This document shows positions 31,081 through 43,389 of a stretch of DNA of 64,000 nt, piece by piece. How positions within the stretch are numbered: position 1 is the first letter of the stretch; the number at the start of each line of letters is the position of its first letter. A program made the translations under genes and the position numbers. The stretch spans positions 70,329,719 through 70,393,718 of the forward strand of contig CM055899.1 in NCBI GenBank assembly GCA_029582155.1, written 5' to 3'. The DNA comes from Panopea generosa (Eukaryota > Mollusca > Bivalvia > Adapedonta > Hiatellidae). The notes beneath the pieces are model-generated. The model did not search any database and was not told the origin of the DNA. It saw only the letters and a program-made list of their open reading frames with translations.

Positions 31081-32480
31081 ATTTTTCTACAAAATAGTAA
31101 AAATAAAACTGCCAAAAAATGCAATAAAAATCGGACCCCTTGGGTCGTAGTGGAATAAACTATAAATTCGCATTAAAAGTCATTCCAAGAATTCAACATC
31201 ATTTTATCAGTTTATTTGGTTATACAATAGTGAAATATACGTCAAAATGCACTTACGGCAGTCTAGCTGAAAATAAATTCGGGGGAGCGTACCCCGGACC
31301 CACTACAACTGTGCCTCACATCGTTTTCAGCCAAGTTGTTGCTGAGCATTTCCTCACATACTCAGGGTTGAGCAACTCATGGTTGAACAATCCTAATGAT
31401 CAATCGTCACAGAGAGAGTTACCGGACATGCATTACGGTTATAAATATACCGGCTGTTTATGTATCGTTTTAAACATGCAATGTGTATTGTTTTTTTATA
31501 AGACAATAAATGTTATATGTGTATTGTATATGTGTGAAACCTGATTCATAAATATCTCTTAGCCGTGTACACATACAATGAGATGGTTATAATTCTGCAT
31601 TGTTGTCATGGAATCAATATTAGATATATCGTATGTTTTTCACGCATGAATATCCTCCATACGGGTAGTTGTAAGCCCTGACGCATATATAGTCTCTCGT
31701 AGAGTATATTTTTTTTACATACAAGGAACTTTCACTATATTATACCAGCATATTGCGCAAGGATCAATACCAATCTAAAGTTACATAAATTGCAACAATA
31801 CAATTCAAAGCCATTTAGTCACATTTTAACGATACACGTAAGTTTATACGATGCTTTATTGTCGTGTTTCGTGTTTTTCCGTGTCGGCGAGAAGAAGTGA
31901 CGACAGCATGACAGCATGAACATTGTCATTTTGCCGTGTCTTCACCCCCACCAACACGAACACTTGAGAAATAAGTTGTGTGTCGTGTTGTTGTGTTTTT
32001 CCCTCCAACATGCCAAAACGAGATGACAGAAAGCAGCCACCATATATTTAGTAAAAGTAAACTGCAGGACGATAGAATTGATACAAAGGCAGGACGATAT
32101 CTCAAGCAGAGCTAACATATACAATTTGATATTAAGTCATTAGGTTAGAGATACTAGTAACATATACCTCATATATGCTGTGCGTTATGTTGCAAATGTT
32201 CGTTATGAAATTGATATATGTTGTCTTGACCTGTCAATCGTGAAACATCGGGTATTTCCGTATCCTCCGTATAACACACTATTGCGTAGCATATCAGATT
32301 GTTGACTTGTATCTCACCTGTGGTTCATTCTTCCGAATGCAGACAATGTAAGTTTTAATCGTTTTGTACAAGTCGATATATACTTTTATTTCACATTTGA
32401 ACCAATTGAAAAATCTCCAGTACTACCACGTGATGATACGCAACACTCTACATATTGACAAACAATTAGTTATTATATCT
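31081..32480. other. unique-looking AT-rich stretch
   Basis: It contains a small hairpin-like CGGGGGAGCGTACCCCGG at about 31280. The 134-codon frame 31140-31544 and the minus 60-codon frame at 31942 have no recognisable family and no splice evidence, so no gene is called. Confidence 0.4.
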
Positions 32481-32489
32481 TATATGCAG

Positions 32490-32790
32490 TTATTTGTTTC
32501 TCAGTCTCCATCTACATTGTTTGGCTCTTAGTCTACATCCACATTGTTTGGCAATCAATCGTCATCTACATTGTTTGGCTCTCAGTCAACATCCACATTG
32601 TTTGGCTCTCAGTCAACATCCACATTGTTTGGCAATCAATCGTCATCTACATTGTTTGGCTCTCAGTCAACATCCACATTGTTTGGCAATCAATCGTCAT
32701 CTACATTGTATGGCTCGCAGTCTCCATCTATATTGTTTGGCCTTTCGTCTACATCAACATTGTTTGGCTCTCAGTCAATAAAACTCTTTA
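32490..32790 (+). repeat. 27-bp minisatellite (TLFGSQSTS periodicity), first block
   Basis: About eleven units of ACATTGTTTGGCTCTCAGTC + AACATCC or the variant with GGCAATCAATCGTC are present. In one frame (32544-32807) this reads as nine-residue FG repeats, Thr-Leu-Phe-Gly-Ser-Gln-Ser-Thr-Ser. The frame has no start context, domain or continuation and stops soon after the array, so it is treated as a repeat. Confidence 0.85.
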
Positions 32791-33190
32791 GGATAAAAAA
32801 ACCTTAATTTAGCAGGAAATACTGAAATCAGACCAGTATAATAAAAGCTAGGGTGTTAGAATAACCAGTTGCCAAACTTAGAACTCCACAGTAGTAAATA
32901 TGGACTCAAACGTGTTTGTTCAAACACGAGAAAATGAGGTTACTTTATTAGACATATGAAAAATAGAGAGAGCGAGAGAGACAGAGACAGAGACAGAGAC
33001 ACAGTAAAAGGCGCTCAATCATCCACGACCGGCGATTGTAGCAATTGTAAAACAACAACATTCCACTAGATTTAGTGAGGATTTCAAAGCTAGTCTATTG
33101 GCTGTACTAGCTAACCGCAAAAATATATTGATGCCGTCATTTTCTTTGGACAATAACTATATCTAAGTAAACACTACATTGCATTATACT
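32791..33190 (+). repeat. flank of the 27-bp block, duplicated at 33970-34265
   Basis: AGGAAATACTGAAATCAGAC, AATATGGACTCAAACGTG, the GCGCTCAATCATCCACGACC phrase followed by GGCGATTGTAGCAATTG, and GGCTGTACTAGCTAACCGC recur with modest changes after the second block. A GA-rich run (GAGAGCGAGAGAGACAGAGA) is inside. Confidence 0.8.
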
Positions 33191-33199
33191 TTGACAAAC

Positions 33200-33975
33200 A
33201 ATGCCACATGCTCAGTGTACATCTACATAGTTTGGCTATCAGACTTCTTCTACATTGTTTGACTCTCAGTCTCCATATACATTGTTTGACACTCTTTCTA
33301 CATCCACATCTATAAAGTTTGGCTCTCAGTTTCCATGTGCATTGTTTGTCTCTCAGTCTCCGTCTATATTTTTTGGCTCTCAGTCTCTATCTACATTGTT
33401 AGGCTCTCCATCTATATCGATATTATTTGACTCTCAATCTCCGTGTACATTGTTTGGCTCCCAGTCGGCATCTAATTGTTTGACTCTCAGTCTCCATAAA
33501 CATTGTTTGGCTCTCAGTCTACATCTGCATTGTTTGGCTCTCAATCTCCATCTACATAGGTTTGATCTCAGTCTCCATGTACATTATTTGTCTCTCAGTT
33601 TCCGTCTATATTGTTTGGCTCTCAGTCTCTATCTACATTGTTGGCTCTCAGTCTACATCTACATAGTTTGGCTATAAGTCTCAATGTACATTGTTTGTCT
33701 CTCAGTCTCCGTTTATTTTGTTTGCCTCTCAATCTCCATCTACATTGTTTGGCTCTCAGTCTACATTTACATTGTTTGGCTATCAGTCTTCATCTACATT
33801 GTTTGACTCTCAGTCTCCATAAACATAGTTTGACTCTCAGACTCCATTTACATTGTTTGACACTCAGTATCCATCTACATTGTTTGACTCTCAGTCTCAA
33901 TATGCGTTGTTTGGCTCTCAATCTCCATGCACAATGTTTGGCTCCCAGTGAGCATCTACATTGACTCTCAATAAA
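33200..33975 (+). repeat. 27-bp minisatellite, second, more diverged block
   Basis: About 29 units of the type CATTGTTTGGCTCTCAGTCT + CCATCTA, with variants GTTTGACTC and GTTTGTCTC and several indels that shift the FG frame. Confidence 0.85.
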
Positions 33976-34270
33976 TACAGAAAGAAAATGTAGCAGAAAA
34001 TACTGAAATAAGGCCAGTGTGAGAATAACCAGTAACCAAAATATGGACTCAAACCGGTTTCTTCAAACACAAGAAAAGGATGTTACTTTAATAGACAGAA
34101 GAAATATAGAGATAAGAGAGTGAAAGTGACGCTCAATCATCCACGACCGGCGATTGTAGCAATTGCATGGCAACCACATCCCACAAGATGGGTTAACCTC
34201 AAATTAATGAGAATTTGAAAACTAGGCTATCTGCTGTACTAGCAAACCGCCAAATATAAATGGATGCTAT
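33976..34270 (+). repeat. second copy of the block flank
   Basis: Homologous to 32791-33150 (shared phrases listed there), showing that minisatellite and flank were duplicated together. Confidence 0.8.
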
Positions 34271-34539
34271 GTACACATTTCGAGGTATTTTATACTCAGC
34301 AGCAAAATCTTTAACTGTCACTCAGAATGCCGTATGTTCAAGCCGCAGCGAAGGCGAAAAAAAAAAATTAAATAATATATACATTTTATGACTTTTTTCT
34401 TATTGAAAATATTAACCCTATTAAACTAACATATATTTTTATAATAGACTACACAGACACAGGATATAAGTTACTGATATACGTGTATGACAGTAAACAT
34501 TAATAATAATGATAATGTTGTGTGCTTCTTTATTTTACG

Positions 34540-34772
34540 TTAAACTCCAAGGTAGAGATTTAAGTTCAATCTACACTGAAGTCCTCAAATGTGCTTAACG
34601 TCATTTTCAACAAATGGCTAATTATGTATTGCATATCCAGTTTTATTAGTTGACGAAGACCTCAAGATAGATTTGAGTAGAACCACTTTCCTTCCACAAG
34701 AAAATCGTATACTTTCTCCGATGGAGTTTTTGGACCGATTGAGGCTCGAACCTACGGCTTTAGCGGCGCTGT
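34540..34772 (-). repeat. SINE copy, minus strand, head truncated by the 67-bp array
   Basis: On the minus strand it has B box GGTTCGAGCCTC, GAGAAAGTATACGATTTTC, GGAAAGTGGTTCTACTCA and ACTAATAAAACTGGATATGC. The left end of the head is cut where the array begins. Confidence 0.6.
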
Positions 34773-37700
34773 GGATATAAACTGCACGCAACATACCTAC
34801 AAATGTTTTTGGTACGGATTCGTTGTATATACGCTCTGTGGAAGTTTATAAGCACTGTGGATGTATATTGCACGCAACACACTTACACATGTTTTGGTTC
34901 CAATTCTATGCATATAAACACTGTGGATATATACTGTACGCAACACACCTACACATGTTTTTGATACGGATTCGTTGTATATAAGCACTGTGAATGTATA
35001 CTGCACGCAACACACCTACAAATAGTTTTGGTACGGATTCGTTGTACATAAGCACTGTAACACACCTACACATGTTTTTCGTACAGATTCGTTGTATATA
35101 AGCACTGTGGATGTATTCTGCACGCAACACACCTACACATGTTTTTGGTACAGATTCGTTGTATATAAGCACTGTGGATGTATACTGCACGCAGCACACC
35201 TACACATGTTTTTGGTACGGATTCGTTGTATATAAGCACTGTGGATGTATACTGCACGCAACACACCTACAAATGTTTTTTGGTACAGATTCGTTGTATA
35301 TAAGCACTTTGGATGTATACTGCACGCAACACACCTACAAATGGTTTTAGGTACGGATTCGTTGTATATAAGCACTTTGGATGTATACTGCACGCAACAC
35401 ACCTATAAATGGTTTTTGGTACGGATTCGTTGTATATAAGCACTGTGGATGTATACTGAACGCAACACACATACAAATGTTATTGGAACGGATTCGGTGT
35501 ACATAAGCACTGTAGATGTATACTGTACGCAACAAACCTACAAATGTTTTTGGTACGGATTCGTTGTTATAAGCACCTTGGATGTATTCTGCATGCAACA
35601 CACCTACACATGTTTTTGGTACGGATTCGTTGCATATAAGCACTGTAAATGTATACTGCACGCAACACACCTACACATGGTTTTGGTACGGATTCGTTAT
35701 GTGTAACCACGTGGATGTATACTGCACGCAACACACCTACACATGTTTTGGTACGAATTCTATGTATATAAACACTTTGGATATATACTGTACGCAACAC
35801 ACCTATACATGTTTTTGGTACGGATTCGTTGTATATAAGCATTATGGATGTATACTGCACGCAACATACCTACACATGTTTTTGGTACGGATTCGTTGTA
35901 TATAAGCACTGTGGATGTAAACTGCACGCAACACACCTACACATGTTTTTGGTACAGATTCGTTGTATATAAGCACTGTGGATGTAAACTGCACGCAACA
36001 CACCTACATATGTTTTTGGTAAGGATTCGTTGTATATAAGCCCTGTGGATGTATACTGCATGCAACACACTTACGAATGTTTTTGGTACGGATTCGTTGC
36101 ATATAAGCACTGTGAATGTATACTGCACGCAACACACCTACACATTTTTTTGGTACGGATTTTTTGTATATAAGCACTGTGAATGTATACTGCAGGCAAT
36201 ACACCTACAAATAGTTTTGGTACGGATTCGTTGTACATAAGCACTGTAACACACCTACAAATGTTTTGGTACGGATTCGTTTTATATAATCACTGTGAAT
36301 GTATACTGCACGCAACACACCTACAAATGTTTTTGGTACGGATTCGTTGTATATAAGTTCTGTGGATGTATACTGTACGCAACATACCTACAAATGTTTT
36401 TGGTATGGATTCATTGTGTGTTACCACGTGGATGTATAAAGTACGCAACACACTTTCAAATGTATATCGTACGGATTCGTTGTATATACGCTCTATGGAA
36501 GTTTATAAGCACTGTGGATGTATATTGCACACAACAGACTTACACATGTTATGGTTCCAATTCTATGCATATAAACACTGTGGATATATACTGTACGCAA
36601 CACACCTACAAATGTTTTTGATACGGATTCGTTGTATATAAGCACTGTGAATGTATACTGCACGCAACACACCTACAAATATTTTTGGTACGGATTCGTT
36701 GTACATAAGCACTGTAACACACCTACACATGTTTTTCGTACGGATTCGTTGTATATAAGCACTGTGGATGTATTCTGCACACAACACACCTACACATGTT
36801 TTTGGTACGGATTCGTTGTATATAAGCACTGTGGATGTATACTGCACGCAGCACACATACACATGTTTTTGGTACGGATTCGTTGTATATAAGCACTGTG
36901 GATGTATACTGCACGCAACACACCTACAAATGTTTTTTGGTACAGATTCGTTGTATATAAGCACTTTGGATGTATACTGCACGCAACACACCTACAAATG
37001 GTTTTTGGTACGGATTCGTTGTATATAAGCACTTTGGATGTATACTGCACGCAACACATCTACAAATGGTTTTTGGTACAGATTCGTTGTATATAAGCAC
37101 TGTGGATGTATACTGAACGCAACACACATACAAATGTTTTTGGAACGGATTCGGTGTACATAAGCACTGTAGATGTATACTGTACGCAACAAACCTACAA
37201 ATGTTTTTGGTACGGATTCGTTGTTATAAGCACCTTGGATGTATTCTGCATGCAACACACCTACACATGTTTTTGGTACGGATTCGTTGCATATAAGCAC
37301 TGTAAATGTATACTGCACGCAACACACCTACACATGGTTTTGGTACGGATTCGTTATGTGTAACCACGTGGATGTATACTGCACGCAACACACCTACACA
37401 TGTTTTGGTACGAATTTTATGTATATAAACACTGTGGATATATACTGTACGCAACACACCTACAAATGTTTTTGGTACGGATTCGTTGTATATAAGCACT
37501 GTGAATGTATACTGCACGCAACGTACCTACACATGTTTTTGGTACGGATTCGTTGTATATAAGCACTGTGGATGTAAACTGCACGCAACACACCTACACA
37601 TGTTTTTGGTACGGATTCGTTGTATATAAGCACTGTGGATGTAAACTGCACGCAACACACCTACATATGTTTTTGGTAAGGATTCGTTGTATATAAGCAC

Positions 37701-38215
37701 TGTGGATGTATACTGCATGCAACACACTTACGAATGTTTTTGGTACGGATTCGTTGCATATAAGCACTGTGAATGTATACTGCACGCAACACACCTACAC
37801 ATGTTTTTGGTACGGATTTTTTGTATATAAGCACTGTGGATGTATACTGAAGGCAATACACCTACAAATAGTTTTGGTACGGATTCGTTGTACATAAGCA
37901 CTGTAACACACCTACAAATGTTTTTGGTACGGATTTGTTGTATATAATCACTGTGAATGTATACTGCACGCAACACACCTACAAATGTTTTTGGTACGGA
38001 TTCGTTGTATATAAGTTCCGTGGATGTATACTGTACGCAACATACCTACAAATGTTTTTGGTATGGATTCATTGTGTGTTACCACGTGGATGTATAAAGT
38101 ACGCAACACACCTTCAAATGTATATTGTACGGATTCGTTGTATATAAGCACTTTGAATGTATACTCCACGCATCACACCTACAAATGTTTTTGAATTCGT
38201 TGTATATAAGCATTC
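34773..38215 (+). repeat. 67-bp tandem array with 1657-bp higher-order repeat
   Basis: About 51 monomers read GTACGGATTCGTTGTATATA, AGCACTGTGGATGTATACTG, CACGCAACACACCTACACAT, GTTTTTG. Rare variants recur 1657 bp apart: GGAACGGATTCGGTGTACAT at about 35486 and 37143, and TGGTTCCAATTCTATGCATA at about 34893 and 36551. The array is therefore two long blocks that arose by duplication. The many 60-140 codon frames on both strands result from 67 being 3 x 22 + 1 and are not genes. Nearly every monomer holds TATATAAGCAC. Confidence 0.95.
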
Positions 38216-39735
38216 GCGTTCACACACATGTGCCTCTATTGTAAAACATACATACGTGTTTTACAAATCAGGTCTTGCATACAAGTATACATATAATTAC
38301 GTACAGTTTCGCTGTTTTAGCAAGGAAACTGTACATAACCATGTATATAACTACAGTTAAGATATTTATTTTGATTCGATTGTGAAATAAACAATAAAAA
38401 CTGATACAACTCACGCTCGAAATCTTCCTGGGTAAGAACCAGTACTAAGCACATGCAGAAAAAAAGTGTCTTTCTCGAGGGCACTACACATAGCCGAGGC
38501 AGAGGATCGAAAAACATGTAAGTCAACAATGAATGTTTATTATAACAACATGGCCCTGTATTGGTAATCTGACACCCCCTCGACCCCTCCGAATCATGTT
38601 GTTGATACACATGTATTTATATGAACCAATTTTATGCAAACCGTTATGTAACAATTCGATGAAGTTGTCTTAATTTATATTGCTGGACATTCTGAGTGTT
38701 TGCCCATTATTTCATATAGTATGAAATATTGCTATAAGAGAGACACATTATTAATGCCATTTAGAAACCATCCACATAATCTTTATTTAATTCAGTAAAT
38801 CATTGTTTAAATCCCGTTTGGACGCTTTAACTTGTAAAAGTATTAACGTTTCAATTTCAGGACGCTCGTTTTGCTTTTGTTAAATGTAAAATATGGCCGT
38901 ACTGACAGATTTAATCGTTTTCTTCGATATATGACTTCCGATTATTAAATCTATATATTTATTTCTAATTACTATTTTAGTACAAGTTTTATTTACAAGT
39001 GTTAAGATTGGTAGTAAATAAGACGCTCCTACCCTTTTCAGGCACTTACGAAAATATTAACCATATATCAAATGTACGCTCATTCATAATTTTCAATGCG
39101 TATTTTATTTGATGTTTTTTATCTAACAAGCACATGGGAGTGCTAAACTGCCGTTAATTGATCGATCACACTCGAGACTTTACCGTCATTGAAGTAAAAA
39201 TTAATAAATAAATTAGATTTAAGTATAAATGTGCACGTGCACTTGTTCAAACATCTTCATGCATCTTCAAAAGCGTATTAAGGAGATCGCTGATTTATAT
39301 ATTATCAAATTTTATCTCTCACTGATGTTAAATACGTTTGTAAGTGTTTAAATAGAACACTTACGATAAACAATGTAAACAACTTACACATACGTACATT
39401 TCACTTGATTATTTTAACACGAGTCGATGATAGACAATATATGTAAATAAAAAAACATAAAATTATAAAGGATGAATGAACATAATATTTAACTTTAGGG
39501 TTTACCAACAAAACGGTTATGTGACGCCAAAAGAAGAGTTTTTGCTTTTATAGAATGTGTGAATGTTCTCTTATGTTGTTCTTTCAATCAAAAAGAAACA
39601 ACTGAAAATTTAAGGGCGTTTTCATGAATTCTCATTGTCAGGGATATACGCATATTATTAAATATTGGGAAACAGAGGCACCTTTTAAGGGGAATTAATA
39701 AGCGCATCCGTATCATTATTCTGTTATTACAGAGT
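38216..39735. other. AT-rich stretch with no feature seen
   Basis: The minus frame 38317-38610 (97 codons) shows no known family. No arrays are recognised. Confidence 0.45.
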
Positions 39736-39737
39736 TA

Positions 39738-39880
39738 TGTACCGCGACACCCACCTCGTTAAAAGAACGCGTTTGCGATCGGATTCATTCCGATGTCTTT
39801 CTTCACCCCAATAAAACTGGATATTCCGTTTATAAGCTAGTATCATGTGACGAACATGGCGTTAAACCCCATTAAATACA
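39738..39880 (+). repeat. SINE tail fragment
   Basis: CCCCAATAAAACTGGATATT and GGCGTTAAACCCCATTAAAT match the tails at 30000-30065. The head is only faintly visible (ACCCACCTCG). Confidence 0.6.
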
Positions 39881-40078
39881 ACTCTATTTTCACCAGAATA
39901 TTTCTATTCTCAATAGTTCTATACTTATTGTATATTAACACTGGTGAACATTTTGTCAATTTGTTGCACTTACAAATGTATGTTATAATAAAAAAATAAT
40001 ACATCTGCATTTGTTTATTTGTTTTCTGTCTTTCTTTCTTTCCAATGTAACTAATCGGTAAATGATTTGACCTTATGT

Positions 40079-40252
40079 AACAAAACACAGCGTGTTGTAT
40101 ACAGCAATTCTAAGTCTAACTGGAGCAGCACCGCTGCTGGTGTGTCACAATGGTCTATCTTAGGACCTATACTCTTCTTGATTTACATTAATGATATTTT
40201 TTCTAACATCGATTCCACAACACGATTATATGCGAAACTCTATAGAAGCTGA
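40079..40252 (+). pseudogene. LINE reverse transcriptase fragment
   Basis: The 60-residue frame contains GVSQWSILGPILFLIYINDI, which is the conserved GVPQGSxLGPxLFxxYINDL block of non-LTR retrotransposon reverse transcriptases. The catalytic YADD that should follow about 20 residues later is replaced by LYAKLY, and a stop follows at 40250. It is a small, dead scrap. Upstream and downstream sequence has no further RT block. Confidence 0.75.
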
Positions 40253-40910
40253 GTCAGCGTGTATTATTACCGGAGCAACCTAACTAAATTTGTTAAATAT
40301 TCCATGTCCACTTACCCAGCAAAATTTCCTTGATGGCTCTCCAGATTATTTACAACAGGAAAACAAACGTTTTACTTAAATGTCCAGGAATTCATTGTAT
40401 CTTCTCAGCGATTTGTATCTTGAAAATAGGTAAACTTGCACTTGGGGTTACTTAGACGCAGTTTTTAGAATTAAATGAGCAGATTGCGTTGTGTTCAATA
40501 ATAAAATAATAGCATTTATACTTACTATTATCTCTTTTATGTTTTTTTATCTTTTATTAACTTAATATAAATTGAACTAGTTATACCATATTCATGGACT
40601 TGTATATCTCTATATAGTTAATTGCCATATCTTGACATCTCGATGGAGGGGAGTTTACACTAACTTATCAAGCTTGTTTTCAGATTCCGTTTATAAAATA
40701 CTTGTACATCTGTGTGTATATGTGAACTTATAATTGCATTAACAAATGTATAAACCAAAATGATCTCAAATGGCGGGGGCTTACACACGTATCTCTTGAA
40801 TATTGACGGTGTCGCACGAGTTGGCTCGTGCTCTATACCCTTGACTGAGCATAACATGTATATGTATTCATTTGCTTTAAACCAGTAATAATGCGTCGAC
40901 GTGCCGTAAA
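40253..40910. other. AT-rich stretch with no feature seen
   Basis: It may include further decayed LINE sequence, but no block is recognisable. The minus 85-codon frame 40660-40917 has no support. Confidence 0.4.
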
Positions 40911-40913
40911 ACA

Positions 40914-41008
40914 CCATTCATTCATTCATTCATTCATTCATTCATTCATCCATCCATCCATCCATCCATCCATCCATCCATCCATTCATTCATTCATTCA
41001 TTCATTCA
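40914..41008 (+). repeat. (ATTC)n-(ATCC)n-(ATTC)n microsatellite
   Basis: About nine ATTC units, then about nine ATCC units, then about seven ATTC units, forming a symmetric compound tetranucleotide run. Confidence 0.95.
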
Positions 41009-41039
41009 ACCTGTAATAAATACATTGTAAAAAACACAG

Positions 41040-41735
41040 GTGTCTAATTACCGTATTTACCAATGTTGAAGGTGTATTTCTTCGTCTGACTGTTACCGTA
41101 TTTACCAATGTTGAAGGTACATTTCTTCGTCGGATTATTACCGTATTTACAATACTTGAAAGTATATTTTTCTATTTGACTATTACAGTATTTGACAGTT
41201 TTGAAGGTATAGTTCTCTGTTGGATTAATACCGTATTTACCAATCTTAAAGGTAAATTTCTCCGTAGGATTATTATCGTATTTACCAATCTTGAAGTTAA
41301 ATTTCTCCGTCGGATTAATACTGTGTTTTCCAATGCTGAAGGTAAATTTGTCTGTCGGACTAATACCGTATGTAGCAATGTTGAAGGTAAATTTCTCCGT
41401 CAGATTATTACCGTATTTATCAATATTGAACGTATATTTCTCCATCGGATTGATACTGTATTTACGAATGTTGGAGGTAAATTTCTCTGTCGGATTAAAA
41501 CCGTATTTACAAATCTTGAAGGTAGATTATTACCATATTTACCAATATTGAAAGTATATTTCTCCGTCAGATTATTACTGTATTTACCAATATTGAAGTT
41601 ATATTTCTCCGTCAGATTATTACTGTATTTACCAATCTTGAAGGTATATTTCTCCGTCAGATTGTTACCGTATTTACCAATATTGAAGGTATATTTCTCC
41701 AACGGATTATTAACGTATTTACTTATTTTTTTAAA
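41040..41735 (+). repeat. 45-bp minisatellite
   Basis: About 15 units of TTACCGTATTTACCAATNTT + GAAGGTATATTTCTCCGTCRGAT. Since 45 is 3 x 15, both strands stay open over long stretches (minus 41044-41445 with period NPTEKFTFKIGKYGN; plus 41176-41823). No start context or domain supports translation. Confidence 0.9.
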
Positions 41736-41819
41736 AATATTGTGTTGTCATTGTCCAATGAATGTTTTGTATGGGGTGTATTTTCGGTGTTATCATTTTT
41801 TGTCAGTCATATCACGGCG

Positions 41820-42960
41820 GTGACATCTACATTTGTATGCTTCGATATAGTCAACATCTACATGTTTTGATGTAGTTTCGACAGACACAGTTGAATGTTT
41901 TAATGTAATTTCGACAGACACAGTTGACTGTTTTGATGTAGTTTTGACAGATACAGTTGTATGTTTTGATACAGTTTGGACATCTATGTGTATGCTCTAA
42001 TATAGTCAGCATTTATGTTTTGATGTAGTTTCGACAGATACAGTTGTATGTTTTGGGGTAGATTGGATATCCACATGTGTATGTTCTAATATTGTCAGCA
42101 CTAATATGTTTTGATGTAGTTTCGACAGATACAGTTATATGTTTTGGTGTAGTTTCGACATATACAGTTGTATGTTTTGATGTAGTTTCGACCTGTACAG
42201 TTATATGTTTTGGTGTAGTTTGAATATCTACATGTGTCTGTTCTAATATAGTCAGCACTTATATGTTTTGATGTAGTTTCAACAGATACAATGTTTTGGT
42301 GTAGTTTCGACAGATACAGTTGTATGTTTCGATGTAGTTTCGACCTATACAGTTAAATGTTTTGGTGTAGTTTGGATATCTACATGTGTCTGTTCTAATA
42401 TAGTCAGCACTTATATGTTTTGATGTAGTTTCAACAGATACAGTTATATGTTTTAATGTAGTTTGGACATCTACATCTGTATACTCCGATAAAGTCAGCA
42501 TTGACATATTTTGATGTGATTTCGACAAATACAGTTGTATATTTTGATGTAGTTTCGACAGATACAGTTATATGTTTTGATGTAGTTTGGACATATACAT
42601 GTGTATGCTCTTATATAGTCAGCACTTATATGTTTTGATGTAGTTTTGACAGATACAGTTGTATGTTTTAATGTAGTTTGTTCATCTACATTTGCATGCG
42701 CCGATAAAGTCAGCATTTGCATGTTTTGATGTAATTTCGACAGATACCGTTGTATCTTTTGATGACATTTTGACATCTCATTCGATGCTCTAATCAAGTC
42801 AACTTATATATGTATTGATGCAGTTTCGACAGATATAGTTGTATGTTTTAATGTAGTTTGGACATCTACATTTGTATGCTCCGATATAGTCAGCATTGAC
42901 AAGTTTTGATGTAGTTTCGACAGATAATTTGATGCTCTAATCAAGCCAACATCTACACTG
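41820..42960 (+). repeat. 33-bp minisatellite with longer composite period
   Basis: Subunits are of the type GTTTTGATGTAGTTTCGACA + GATACAGTTGTAT. Every few units a different element appears (TTTGGACATCTACATGTGTA, TGCTCTAATATAGTCAGCAC), giving a composite unit of roughly 100-170 bp. The minus-strand frames (81-100 codons) are incidental. Confidence 0.85.
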
Positions 42961-43385
42961 AAAGGAAAAAGACATTTTTTTTTTTTAAATTATTACATTA
43001 TTGGCTAAGTTTATTAATGTGATGGAAAATGAACTGATTTTGTCTTATTGTTAATGCTTTGAAATGAACTAAATGTTTCTTTAAAATGGAAGATATTTTA
43101 AATAGGGATTTGCCAATGAAGTACTCTTTTAGGACCTATATTGTGTAAATGATGTGGTTCAGATGAGTTGTTTTGGGGGTTCGTATATCTACTTTAACTT
43201 AAATTCGCGTCCTGACCCCCCTCAATTAGAAAATACGCAAGGATTAATCCTCTCACAAAACATGTTTGTGAAAAATATCCTCTTCTTTTTTCAAGATATG
43301 ACACCAGCAAACTAGTTAAAAAACAACATAACATCTAGTTTCAGTTATAAATATTTATTCCAAAATATACACATTGACTAATCAA
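42961..43385. other. AT-rich spacer between arrays
   Basis: No feature is recognised. Confidence 0.5.
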
Positions 43386-43389
43386 AACT

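Noticed and set aside
31140-31544. 134-codon plus-strand frame
   Set aside because: No family likeness, no splice sites with consistent phase, and composition similar to random AT-rich sequence.
32494-33964. His/Leu/Cys-rich frames (HLHCLALSLH) as a metal-binding protein
   Set aside because: They are the 27-bp minisatellite in another phase; no start context or flanking exons.
34797-38147. Dozens of Cys/Tyr/His-rich 60-140 codon frames that look like small secreted Cys-rich peptides
   Set aside because: They are phase-shifted readings of a 67-bp repeat (3 x 22 + 1) on both strands and end every three or four monomers.
41176-41823. 215-codon frame with FSVRLLLYLPILK periodicity
   Set aside because: Translation of the 45-bp minisatellite; the other strand is equally open.
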